DNA from: Medicago truncatula
Lineage: Eukaryota; Streptophyta; Magnoliopsida; Fabales; Fabaceae
Length of the DNA: 64,000 nt
Reading direction: 5' to 3'
Assembly (NCBI RefSeq): GCF_003473485.1
Contig: NC_053045.1
Span: 956,501 to 1,020,500 of the forward strand
The translations under genes were made by a program, and so were the position numbers. The notes beneath the pieces are model-generated. The model was not told the DNA's origin. It saw nothing but the letters and a program-made list of their open reading frames with translations, and ran no database searches. The stretch's first letter is position 1; each line of letters opens with the position of its first letter. Positions 10,633-22,043 of the stretch are shown here, piece after piece.

Positions 10633-12971
10633 TCAATTGAGTGGCTTGGCTCGAGTTGATGGATCTTCCTTCGACTCCACGCGGATCATAAACACGTATC
10701 CTAAAATCCACAGGAGAATGTACTGAAAAGGAACCCATGAAATGCATGCAACAAGACTCATGATGCTGCCGACATACTGTGGATCACTAATGACCCCGAA
10801 AGGGAATTCAGTTACCCAGGGAATAGTTTTTCCAAAGCGTACACCATAGTACGTGCCGGGTTCACCAAGCAGCTGATAAACCCTGTCATTTGACAATATG
10901 ATCATTATGATTAGACAAAATATCAAAGCAATACAGTTAAAAATTAAGGCTCAACGAGAATATTCAGGCACATCGAAACACTTTTGAAGATACAATAATG
11001 GAGGATGCTATATTTTCATCAAAAAATACATCAAACACATAATTTCATCAACGCACATCACAGTTTCATCAAAATGATGGTATTCATCTTGGTGATTCTT
11101 CATTTATTATTCTGGGAAAATTAATAATCAAAACATTACATCATTTATTTGGATACATAATTTGCAGAATGAACTGCATGTAGCAGCCTCTTGCTGGAAT
11201 ACTTCCCAAACTAAAACATACTAATATTCTGTTTTTAACTTTTGTAAAATTACATATAAAAGTTATGTTTTCTAGAGTGCTTTCTTGGTAAGATTGTTTG
11301 GTAGTAATATACAAAGGAAAGGGGTAAGAGTATTTTGGTCCTTAAATTTGTCGGGCGCTACATATTTTGGCCCGACACATAATTTTGAATGTATCTTCTG
11401 TTAGTTGGCTTGGTCCATCATATTACTAATAGAAGATAAACTCAAAAATGTTTTTGTAATTTCAATATATAGGTACTACAGTAACACCGCCTGATACACG
11501 TAAGAACGAAAATGAGTGTTCACTCAAAAAAAGAAAGTAAAAACGTTCCTTCTGCAATTGTGATATTCTCTCAGCTAAAGGATCTAATTACATTCATGGT
11601 GCTTTAAAACTGTAGCATTCTCTACTCAGTACTGAGTCACCAAGAACATAGACATATCAACTCCACACCACATAATTAGGATATCTTCTTCAAAATAAAT
11701 TATATCTCAAATCTTAGCATTATGAATTTACACCATTGCACCAATTGGCATATCAAATTGAGACATTTATTTCACAAGCAATCACAATGTCAACATCTTA
11801 ATACAAATCCTTTAAGATCTAATGTGGACATGTGCATGTTTTTATTTACAATTTATTTGACAAATTCATGGTGTATCACAACAATTGTGGTAAACACTAC
11901 ACTTTTGAGCTTTAACACAGTTAGAGTGTCACTGTGAATTTATCAAACTCTGCGTAATTCAAACTAAACTAAATACTGCAAAGTCGAAAGAGTACCAACT
12001 TATTAAAACAACAAATTTAGTTGTGTTTGGTCCTACGGTCGTGAAAATTAATTTTGATTAAGTTTACTTTCGTTAAAAGTGAGTTTAAGGTAAAATAAGG
12101 ATGCATGCACGTAAAAGTCGATTGAACAATAATTTTGAGTAAAAAAATCATGTTTGAGACAAATGCTACAAATCTTACCCTCAACTTAGAGTCAACTGTA
12201 GAGGAAAAATCAATGACACAGTCATATCAAAATCAATTTAAGTCTTCAAAAGCCAAAAGTGAATCCAAACATTTGCTTAGGGCCCGTTTGGAATGACTTA
12301 CTTTTTAGCTTATGCAAAATAGCTTATGAAAATAAATAAGCTTTTATGTATTATTCATAACTTTGTCAAGGTAGTTTATGAAAAAAACAGCTTATAAAGA
12401 TACAATTTTTGTCAGAGAGAACTTATGAATTAACACATAAAAGCTTATTCATTTGCATAAGCTACTCTTCATAAGCTCAAAAATAAGTCAATCCAAACAG
12501 ACCCTTAATCTCTTTTTCTTATCCTAATATTCAAAGTGATTATAAAACTAACCTCACATTATTCATCAAACACATTTTTCAATAAAAAATCCTCCAATTC
12601 AGCACCATATAGCATTATATAAAAATTAAATAAAAGGAACAAACTTTACAAAACCCCATCACAAGATCCACAAATTCAAACAAAACCCAGAAATTAAAAT
12701 GTACAAAAAATGAAAAAGAAAGTTACCTGAAGTTAAGGAACTGACCAAATGCAAAAAGGGGCCAGAAGTAAAAAGGAGGAGGCCAATGAAAAGAAGAGAC
12801 AGAGAAAAGTGAAATGAACTGAATCAGCTTCAAGAAATGAGCAACATAAGCCATAATCTTTGAAGGGTCTCTTCCTTTACCACAGAAATCTACCCATGAT
12901 TGTGGCCATTTCCAAAGGTAATAGTAGAATGGAAATGGTGATAACACTCCAATAGCAGCAAAAATATCCAT
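10633..12971 (-). CDS. PLMT: Phospholipid N-methyltransferase (PLMT), copy B
   Basis: Exon 1 is 12971-12727 and exon 2 is 10882-10633: 495 nt and 164 residues, with exon lengths identical to copy A. The function is that of copy A: S-adenosylmethionine-dependent methylation of phosphatidyl-methylethanolamines in the ER to make phosphatidylcholine. The copies differ mainly in the N-terminus (MDIFAAIGVLSPFPF here, MGIVLAIIVLSQFPF in A) and in a few positions of exon 2 (GEPGTYYG here, GEAGTYYG in A). The intron is 1844 bp, against 689 in A, and holds the Tourist MITE at 12280-12504 and other repeat-like DNA. Homology with A continues at least 220 bp upstream of the ATG, so the promoter was duplicated too. 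Confidence 0.93.
12280..12504. mobile_element. Tourist-like MITE in PLMT-B intron
   Basis: A 225-bp element with inverted ends: GGGCCCGTTTGGAATGACTT on the left, and the right end is inverse to GGGTCTGTTTGGATTGACTT. TTA stands on each side (12277-12279 and 12505-12507). The interior has repeated AGCTTATGCAAA/AGCTTATGAAAA words. PLMT-A's intron shows the unoccupied site at 8698-8700 with the same right flank. It is non-coding and belongs to the PIF/Harbinger type. Confidence 0.85.
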
Positions 12972-15593
12972 CAGATTCTTCTAAAAAAATCTTTGCTTTT
13001 TTCTTCACAGAATGAAAAGATCCTGTTTTTGCTACAATTACGGCTTTGATTTTGGATTTGATCCTTCCTGGAAAAGAGGGTCACAAATCTTACTCTTTAG
13101 TTCACTCTTTGCAAACTCGAATAAACATTGATCCACTGACACAAACATATAACATTAAAAATTATGTTTTTCTACCTTGAAAAAAAAAACATTAAAAATG
13201 GTATTGTGACAGTATAATTATCGTATACTACAAAATAATTATATACAGTTATGTTTTTTTCACGCAAACATTCGTAATAATAGTAGCAATACGATTAGGA
13301 ATTACATCATGCGTAATTGATGAGTTTTATAGCAACATCAAAAATAAGTATTCCGAGTCATTGTATCCACGTGAACTTGTGCGATACTAAAGTCTTTCAA
13401 CAATAAATATTATTTTGAGTATGGAAAATTTCATTTTTTTATGTATATATTGGTCTTTGTAGTTAAATAGAAAAACAATGAGAGATAGTATCGATGAGAG
13501 ATAGTATCGTTGGGATTAAGTTTCATTAACTAATCATCTAAATAAATTATATACTCATCATATCTCAATTATACATTCACTTATTACTTATCGTACGGTT
13601 TGTCTCACAAACGATGTCCAGTATTCCTATTAATTTATTATGTCTAACTTAGTTAATAAATACAATGAAATTAAGATCCAAGACTATGTGTGTGATCATA
13701 ATGTAACCTAGTCTGATGACTCGTAACTAGCATCCACAAAGAAAGTCTATGTTTGGCGCTTCTTAAGTCAAAATATTATTTTTGATTTTACGTCAGGAAA
13801 AACATTAAGTGCGAGAATATAAACACCAATATATTGAAATATAACTTATATATAATCGGTCATATAAAGAACCTACATGCATAACAACTACACCTAATCC
13901 CAACAATATAGAGGATTTCGTTAGACATAACCTTACAGTACAAAACAAGAAGAAGAGAGATTTGACGTCGAAGTTAATTCCTCTATCTCTTTCGACGTAG
14001 CCCTCTCTCTATCTATATCTCTCTCCTTCTTTGTTTACACGTGGCTAGGTCGCATATCTTAAAAAGAAATGAAGACCATTATTTATAGAAGGGATATGTT
14101 AACGAGTGTTCCTGAATCATTCTTTAAGCATCCAAAATGGTAAGGTTTTATGAAAGTTTGTGCATTTATTGCATTGAAAATTGAAGTCTTTAATTTTTTT
14201 TTAAAGAATAATTTCTTCATTAGGAACACTTAAAGAGTGCATCGGAGAAACTTGTTAACAATACTCTTTATAGAATTATGATAAGCATGCCTTGTGCTTG
14301 TTTAATCACTTCTATTTTGGTTGGTGCTAATTTCTCTTTCACACATCAAAGTATTAGTGTGATTTTTTTTATCTCAATTTGCAACAATATATGAAAGGGG
14401 GTACACCCTTTTGGACTGAATTTTTTTCTTTCATTTAAATTATTTTATCATTTTTATAATATCATTTAACATATCAATTAATAAAATTAGTTAAACCCTT
14501 TTAACATATGAAAAATAAATCCACAACAATAAGAAAAATATTGAACATTATAAAAAAAATCTTTTTTTTAATATTTATTGTGAATAAAAGCATGACCCTT
14601 TTTGGGGGTGTGCAACCAAACTCTATATAGGTCAGGCCTCTAAAATATTAGGGCCTCAAAAAATTTATTATTAGTATATGTCCAATGACTCTCATCCAAT
14701 CATTTGATGAGAATTGTTCTTTAGGCACCTAGTGAATTGCTCACAAACACCTCATTTTATCCAACTATCTTCAACGAAAATTAATTATTGTTCGCGTCAT
14801 TTTCTTTCTTATTTTTCTAATTGCTAATTAATTATTCTTCTTTGCTAATTTATTAATTTAGAATTTTATTTATTAATTTCTAATTATATCTTTGAATTTT
14901 GTCCAATTCATAAACAAACAAAAAATACATCAATTTTTTGACACATTTTTAATTATAATTTGTTACATGAAAGTATCGCCCAATTCATTCATGTATAATA
15001 TACAAGACACATACGAAGTGACTATTACACTTGCAATTTTATTTTTTATTTTTATATAAATGAAAGAGATGCAAAGAGCACCCTTTCATACCAATATATA
15101 GATAAGAGAAAAAGAAGTATAAGAAAGAAGAGGGAGACTAGGCTTAAACCTTTTCAAAAGAAAATAAATTTAAAGTTAGATATTTTCAACCTACTCCTAA
15201 TGTACTCCCCCTCAAAGAGATAGGAAATTAGAAAACCAAACTAAGTCTTTAGAAGGTAGAGATAATCCTAGATTAGCAAGACCATCAGCACAAAATAAGA
15301 ATTATTCTTTATTGGCATAAAAAGACCTATAAAGTTTGAGAAACTAGATATTATATTGTAGAATAATGAGAACCTTGTTTCTCATAATAACATTTGTTTC
15401 ACCTTCATGATAAACATAAACCCTTGTAAAAGACTATTTTCACCGTTATGATAGACAAAAACCTTTGTAATAGATTAACATGTTGATGACCAGATTTTCC
15501 CTGGATCAAACATTAGCATGACCATCCTCATGACTAAGGAAAATGAATTTTGTTGGAAATAGTGAAAAAAGTTGGGAAGAAGAAAGATGTGAT
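12972..15593. other. Intergenic, upstream of PLMT-B
   Basis: The first ~250 bp match the upstream region of PLMT-A and are presumably promoter and 5' leader. The rest is AT-rich with no supported gene. At 14102-14265 a block opens GTTAACGAGTGTTCCT and closes in AGGAACACTTAAAGAGTGCA...TTGTTAACA, which may be a decayed inverted-repeat element. A pyrimidine-rich CTCTCTATCT stretch lies at 13978-14030. Confidence 0.4.
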
Positions 15594-16055
15594 TAGAGCT
15601 GTCAAAATGGGCCGGGCCGTAAGGGCCGGCCCGAAAGCCCGAATAAAATGTAAGGCTTGGGCCGAATAAGTGGAGCCCGAAATTGAAGAGGGCTTTTTAG
15701 CCCGGCCCGTAAAAGCCCTTGGCCCGTCCGGGCTCCGGGCTGCCCGGAAGCCCGCAAAAAATACAACTGTTTTTTTTTTTTTTTGTGGTCTGTGTGTGTG
15801 AGAGACTGATACGGGCCCGGGCTGGCCCGTTAGCCCGACATATTTATGTATGTTCCGTACTTAAAAGAATGGAAAAGGGAAGAAAAAAATACGGGCCAGG
15901 GCCGGCCCGTTAGCCCGGGAGCCCGTATAGGGCCGGGCTCGGGCTCATTTTTTGCAGCCCATATTCAAACCGGGCTTTTTAGCCCGGCCCTTAAAAGCCC
16001 TTGGCCCGGCCGGGCCGGGCCTAAACGGGCCGGGCCGCCCGTTTTGACAGCTCTA
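15594..16055. mobile_element. GC-rich hAT-type MITE (TAGAGCTGTCAAAA ends)
   Basis: A 462-bp element with terminal inverted repeats TAGAGCTGTCAAAA (15594) and TTTTGACAGCTCTA (ending 16055). It is flanked by an exact 8-bp duplication GATGTGAT at 15586-15593 and 16056-16063, as in hAT insertions. The interior is built of GGGCCGGGC, AGCCCG and GGCCCG blocks on both strands and can fold into an extended hairpin. It is a GC island in DNA that is otherwise mostly A/T. Open frames within it (15719-15913, 15846-16094) are by-products of the GC content, not genes. Confidence 0.9.
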
Positions 16056-19000
16056 GATGTGATGGTGAGGGAAGCAATGGTTCGCGTCTTTTAAATAGTG
16101 AAAAAAGTTGGGAAGAAGAACAAGAGTACATTAATTTCACACGAGAAAAGTTCACCGTCTTCATTAATTTTGATCAATTTCAATGAATAATTAGTAATAA
16201 TATAGTCGTAATTCAAAAGATATTTATAAAGTTAAATGTATCTAATATAAAATTGAGACAAAATCTTTTGACTCTTTGAATCTCTTTTTTCACATATATT
16301 ATGAAAAGTGATAAGTGAATTTGACATGGATTTTATATATAAATATTTCTAAAATACCATTTTTATGAATGGTTTAGTTCGTCGAAAAGTAGTAAAATTT
16401 AGGTTTATATATACATTTAGTCCCTGCAAATATGAGTCATTTGAAGTTTGGTCCCATGACTTATTAATTATTTCAAACCGCCACCGAAATTATTAATCAA
16501 TTAAATTTGGTCCCTCAACCCGGTTAATTATAGCCACATCACTGATTAGCTGACTTGACAGTGTTGACTGGTTAAATGAGATGATGTGTTAACAAAAAAT
16601 GGTGTGAACTGACAAAAGTGCCCATGAAGGCCAAGCAAAAGCAAAATGACCATTATGCCCTCTTATTCTTCTTCTTCCCTCACATACCTTTTGCACCCTC
16701 TTCACTCCAGATTCATAATCTTCTTTTCAATCACTCCTCCCACGACCGTTCGCTCCTCTGATCCCACCACAACTCCCTCCAGCCACCGCCCCCTCCTCCG
16801 ATCCAACCACATCTTCCACTTCTCTATCATCAAACCCAAAACTTCTATATAATCAGCACCGCTTTTCAATCACTCAAATACCCACAAAACTCGTACCCAC
16901 AAGTACCTGCCCGAACCCACACTAATTTGACAGGGTTTCTCCACTTTGATTGGGTTTTGGTTTCCTCAATTTCAAAATACGTGTCTGGAATAAAAGTACC
17001 CATCCTGAACTCGTCTCAAACGTAGAAAATTATTGATATGCAACATGCAAGTCTCTAAATTTCATCGCCACTTTTGAGATATTTGTAAATCTTTAGTCAC
17101 AAGGGGATGAGGGATTTAGACCCTCTGCATCACCTCTTTCAAACCCCTTTGGGGTGAATATTCCATAAAAAGTAATGTCGATTTTTTGTTTACTGCGGAG
17201 GCCACCATGCTAGGTGGATCTGTTTCGTGAAGATTCAAAACTATTTGTGTTTCTCCTACACGACGATTTGAAGCTCACTTTGGTAGAGGTGTAGGTCCAT
17301 TTCGATCTATTTATTTACCCATGAGGGTTGATTCTCTGACCTATATGCACCAAATCTATGGGTTGATCCGTCGACTTTCGGTTTGCGTGGTGACTTGTTT
17401 CAATGGGGGTGGCTAGTTATGCCTTGTTCTTGTTGTTTAATAGCCAAGTGTTGTGACATATTTGTTTTTGTGGTGGTTCATGTATCAGAGATGTTGTCGT
17501 TGGCTCGTAGGTATTGTATAAGCGACTTTATCAATTAATGTATTAAAATATAAATCACCTTACATTCAATTCACTCTTAATTAAAATCAATTGTACGAAA
17601 TCAACTTCCACCATCACAAAACTAAACAATCACATAATAGTTTGAGTAGTTTCCTTTACTGCTGCTTTGCATGCCCGCCGAACAATGTTACTCTCAAAGT
17701 GTACCTCTTTTTCCATTATTTAGTCTTTTTATAAATAAATTATATATGGGAATACTTTGATATCTGTTGTTTGAATGATTATGGATAAACATAGTTTTGC
17801 CTTCCTTTTTCAATTTTTGAGAGTGATGCAGGACCACATTGTTCATGTGATCCCAAACGGCTCAACATAAAGGAAAATTACTTTTATTAAATTACAATAT
17901 AAATAATTTAATGTGTTACACTAACTTGATCAAAGAAGCTAGCTAGATGCATTCCTATCTCTAATTTGGAATGTTACTTTAAGTAGTGTGCCACATTCTT
18001 TGAACATGCACCCCTCTTGCAATTCCTTTGTCGAGTTTTGTTATATGAAAGATTTGATTCACTCATGTAGTCTATACACTTGACCTACGTACGGTTAGGC
18101 TTAGGTTAATTGGAAAAATCCTACCACAACATAAGATTTGATTCCTTTTTTGGTATATGTAGATTGTAGTCACCTTCTGCTATCTCCTAAAATAACGAAA
18201 TTATAAAAAAAAAAAAAGAAGCTACTAGAAGATAATTGATTTTTATTTTAATTGCTGAAAAAGTAAAATGAATTACTATATATAAATTAACCCATGCACA
18301 AGTGATGCAAAGATTAGGCTATAAAATAATTGAATGAAAATCTCAAGAACAAAACAATGTACTTATATTTGTGAATGACCTATGGGTTGGATAGTTCTTT
18401 TAGTTAGTTTAGTGAGAGGTCTCTATCTTATCTAGTAGATATATATGCCGATCAGAGGAGTTCTATATACATTTTCTTTTTAATATTTCAATCTAATATA
18501 TACTCATTTTTTAATGGGTGAAATATATATAGGTATCATATTTTGAAAACTAAATTCATATAAAGTAGTGAGACTTATACAGATTCGACCTAATAAGAGA
18601 GTGAATATTAGAGAGTGTTAGAACGAGAGGATCCTAACATTTGTCATGGTGACTATTGTAAGTTTAATCTAAGAGAAACATTCATCGATAAAATGGAAGT
18701 AGACTTCTCACAACCTTTCTTCACCCAACTTGAACAACAATGGATTCAACAATGATAGACCCACATTTATTGATCAATATGTTTATTGTTATAATATGTT
18801 ATATTATCTATCTATGATTTTTATCCACCGTTAAAGTCCAAGATTTTGTAGATTCATATAAATGCATTGAAAATACATGTATTTGCATGTAGTAATTGAT
18901 TTTGTTCATGATTTTTATTTTTTATTTTCACTAATTATATTTAAATAATTTACATCATTGATTTAAGATCGGATGATGAAGATCAATTATTGCATTATAC

Positions 19001-19369
19001 ATTTATGATTTAATGCGTGAAAACAAAATTCTCTATAGAATATACTTTTCCTAACTCATTTTTTTAATTGAAGTATAATTTTTGTGATCGGGAAGTGTAT
19101 AATTAAATTTGAAGCTTTAAAAATAAGTGAAAATTTTTCTTCAAAAAAAAAAAAAAAAGTGAAATGAGTTTAATATTAATCAATCAGACATCCTAAATTT
19201 GAATCTAATCCTGATAATGTAATAATGTTAAATTTTTTATAGAAAATTTTTATTGTCCATTTTTGGTTCTACCAACTTCGATGAATTAATCTCTATAGTT
19301 ATGTGTGAAGGATACATTGTTTAAAAAAACTTATAAATATAATATTTTAGACACATATTTATTTATGGT
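16056..19369. other. Long intergenic stretch without a supported gene
   Basis: About 3.3 kb. At 16400-16620 there are TTTAGTCCCTGCAAATATG and TTTGGTCCCTCAACCC blocks typical of the ends of fold-back elements, but no matching right arm is visible. At 16650-16850 a pyrimidine-rich, Ser/Pro/Thr-type open frame has no recognisable domain. The rest is AT-rich. No gene or complete element is called. Confidence 0.4.
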
Positions 19370-19532
19370 TTGTTTGGGCTTTGACTAATCACCGGAGGTT
19401 GTTTCCTCTTGACTTTGTTACTGTGTTGTTCTCTTTGTGTTGTTGTTAGTGGTCTTTTGGCACACCTTGTGCGAAGAGATTGCTATCGCTTTTGGTAATA
19501 TAATTTCATTTTGGCTTGTTCAAAAAAAAAAT
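19370..19532 (+). mobile_element. Probable 5'-truncated LINE 3' tail
   Basis: A T/G-rich segment with TTGTTGTTAGTGGTCTTTTG, CACACCTTGTGCGAAGAG and CTTTTGGTAATATAATTTC, then an A-run at 19522-19530. This composition resembles the 3' untranslated ends of plant L1-type LINEs, which insert as short 5'-truncated copies. No coding part is present and the left edge is a guess. Confidence 0.4.
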
Positions 19533-21111
19533 CCATATAAAGTGTAGAATGCTTGATTTTAGTTCTTTTAATATGGGGTTTATAAGGACTTAAATGAGAA
19601 TTACACATACTTTATAAATATCAATTCAAGCATGAACAAATGTTTTAAATTTTTTTGGTCAATAGCATGAACAAATTTTACATTGACTAAAATTAAACAA
19701 GGAGAGGAAAAAAAAACAAAAAGTAATATATTTGCAAAGGATTAAAAAAAATTGTATATGTGTAGAAGAAAAGCATATCTAAACCTTTGATATTAATATT
19801 TAATAAGGGGTGTGGAAAATTCTTATTTATTATGAGCATGTGAAAGGTAAGGCACAAATAAAAACTATTCCCCTTTCCATTTTTAAATGTTGGTAAATGT
19901 CAGTTTACTTTTACCCTTGTGGTTAATTTAGCATAAAGGGAAGTTACTAGTACTTAGTACTAAAGGAAAATTGATGTTGACACATTTCATAAAGTTGAGG
20001 CACACAAGTAAAATACGTTTTTGCCTCTTTGGCAGTTAACTGCTGAGGAATTCAAAAATCGGCTGCAGTTAACTGCCGAGAAAAACCTCGGTAGTTAACT
20101 GCCGAAAATTTGTTATAAGAACAGAACAGACATGGAGTTTCTAAAAATTCATTGTTACGTTTTTTGATCTCCTAGGTGCGATTTTGAGCAATTTCAAGCC
20201 ATTCCAAGCCAATTTCAATCACAAAAATAAGTAAGTTTTTTGAATCCTATTGCATTGTTGTTTTGTGGTCGAATTGTTTGATATTTGTTGTTAAATTTCG
20301 ATTATATAGGTTTTATTGATTTTATGATATGTTAGGATAGTTTAGGTTAGAATGGTTAGAATTGTTAGAAAACTTTTATTGAATTGTTAGGTTTAGGTTT
20401 TGATGAATCGTTGTAGAATTGTTTAGGTTTAGGTGTAGGTTTTGATGATAGTTTAGGTTTAGGTTTAGTTTTTGATTTTACGATTTTATGACATTGTTGT
20501 TTAGTTAGGTTTTGATCGCCATTATTTTTAATGTAGATATGTTTCAGAATCAGAATCAGAGTAACGTTCAGGGTGATGAGAAGAACAAAGAAAAATCGCC
20601 TATGACATGACATATAATTATTTGTGATGGTTCCGAAAAAAAAGAAGGGTTCGAAGGTGCCGGTGTACAATCAGTCCAGGTTGAGGAGGAGCGGGAGGAC
20701 ATGCTATTTTGGTCCTCAACCAAAACAAGGTGCCCCAGGGACTGTAGCAGGCAACTCGTTTGGCTTGTGTGACGAGGAAGAATGAATGTAATGACTTTTA
20801 ATGCCTAATTGTTTTGGATTTTTTTATGTTTTATTTTTGTGTCGCGCACATTTTGTTTGACATTATGGTACTTAGAATAAAATCGCATTTGGAATAATTT
20901 TGATTAAAGTCGCGTTTTGAATAATTGCATATTCGAATAAAAACTAATTAAATCTAACGTGAATTCAACTAATTAAAATTGTGTAATGAATAAATAAATT
21001 CGAAAAGTAAATAAATAAGATAATTATTGTTCCATTTAAAACAAAATGTATTATGCATATTCAACTATATATGTTATCACATTACATTGCATTACATTAC
21101 ATTTCAGAATG

Positions 21112-21353
21112 TACCTTCCAAGTGCAACAATTATCTTACCCTTGAATGGGGCAAATTCAAACTTGCTAAACAGCAGGACTCCAACATCCGATCAACATCT
21201 TGAATGATGATATTCAAGTGTCAAAAGAATGATGTGCATTCCTTGACACTTCAATACCAGTATTCAAGATGCTTATCAAATGCTGGATTCCTGCCGTTTA
21301 ACAAGTTTGAATTACCCCATTCAAAGGATGACAATTGTTGCAGTTGGACGTTT
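21112..21353. repeat. Long imperfect hairpin 1 in the Mutator-like element
   Basis: The left arm runs from 21112 to about 21222 and the right arm from about 21240 to 21353. They pair through CAACAATT, TTGAATGGGG, AATTCAAACTTG, AAACRGCAGGA, CATCTTGAAT and AAGTGTCAA. The loop is AAGAATGATGTGCATTCC. Arm identity is roughly 80 percent by eye, with small indels. Transcription would give a long fold-back RNA. Confidence 0.75.
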
Positions 21354-21697
21354 GTACCTCCCAACTACAAAAATTGTGTTACCTTTGAATGGGATAAATT
21401 CAAACTTGTAAAGCAGCAGGACTCCAATATTCGACCGACATTCCCAATGTTCCATTCAAAAGATTAAATTCTTGTTAGGCTGTGATTAAATGATGGTGTT
21501 CAAATGTCAAAAGAATGAGGTTCATTCCTTGACACTTCAATACCTTTATTTAAACTAGCCTAACAAGAATTTAATCTTTTGACAGGAACAATGGGAATGC
21601 CGGTCGAATATTGGAGACCTGCCGTTTGGCAAGTTTCAATTACCCCATTCAAAGGAAGACAATTGTTGTAGCTGGAAGGTGCATTCATTCCGTACCT
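21354..21697. repeat. Long imperfect hairpin 2, tandem to hairpin 1
   Basis: The left arm (about 21354-21505) and right arm (about 21529-21697) pair over some 150 bp. Shared blocks include TCCAATATTCGACCG, GACATTCCCAATGTTCC-like sequence and AGATTAAATTCTTGTTAGGC. The loop AAGAATGAGGTTCATTCC is nearly that of hairpin 1, and the outer parts of the arms are homologous to hairpin 1. The two are therefore tandem copies of one inverted repeat, the second longer. Confidence 0.78.
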
Positions 21698-21794
21698 AAT
21701 GACGATCTTCTGGCGGAATCAAACTTTTGATGATATCTTTAGTTGATCTCAGCAACGTCACCCGCATATCGATCCACTGGAACATGCTGTGCTC

Positions 21795-22043
21795 CTAAAA
21801 CATGCTCGTCACGTTTTCGTCGTTCGTTAATTCCACCCAAGTGAATGATACGCTCCCCTCGTCGAGCGTTGGACATTTATACAGAACATATTCCACCCTC
21901 CTTATGTCTCCGGGGTTGACTCCTTGGTTGAATTCAGTCAGTTCATCCTTGAGACCTCTTAACATTACACCAAGGCACCAAACCTTTAACCTCTGAGGTT
22001 CTCCGCCGTTGAATTTTGCATGAATGTCGATCCACCCGGCCAT
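21795..22043 (-). pseudogene. Remnant open frame of the Mutator-like element
   Basis: From an ATG at 22043 the frame reads MAGWIDIHAKFNGGEPQ, then RRVEYVLYKCPTLDEGSVSF and VELTNDENVTSMF before a stop at 21795. The same frame then continues EHSMFQWIDMRVTLLRSTKD to another stop. The style (beta-rich, ...VELTNDENVTSMF) resembles the N-terminal, PB1-like part of plant MULE transposases. I cannot confirm the family. It is too short to be a transposase and seems a decayed 5' part. Confidence 0.45.

Noticed and set aside
15719-16094. Pro/Gly/Arg-rich open frames
   Set aside because: They are by-products of GGGCCGGGC repeats in the GC-rich hAT MITE.
16646-16852. Ser/Pro/Thr-rich 68-codon open frame
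   Set aside because: Pyrimidine-rich low-complexity sequence without a domain or a clear gene context; it could be leader DNA of a lost gene, but there is no support.
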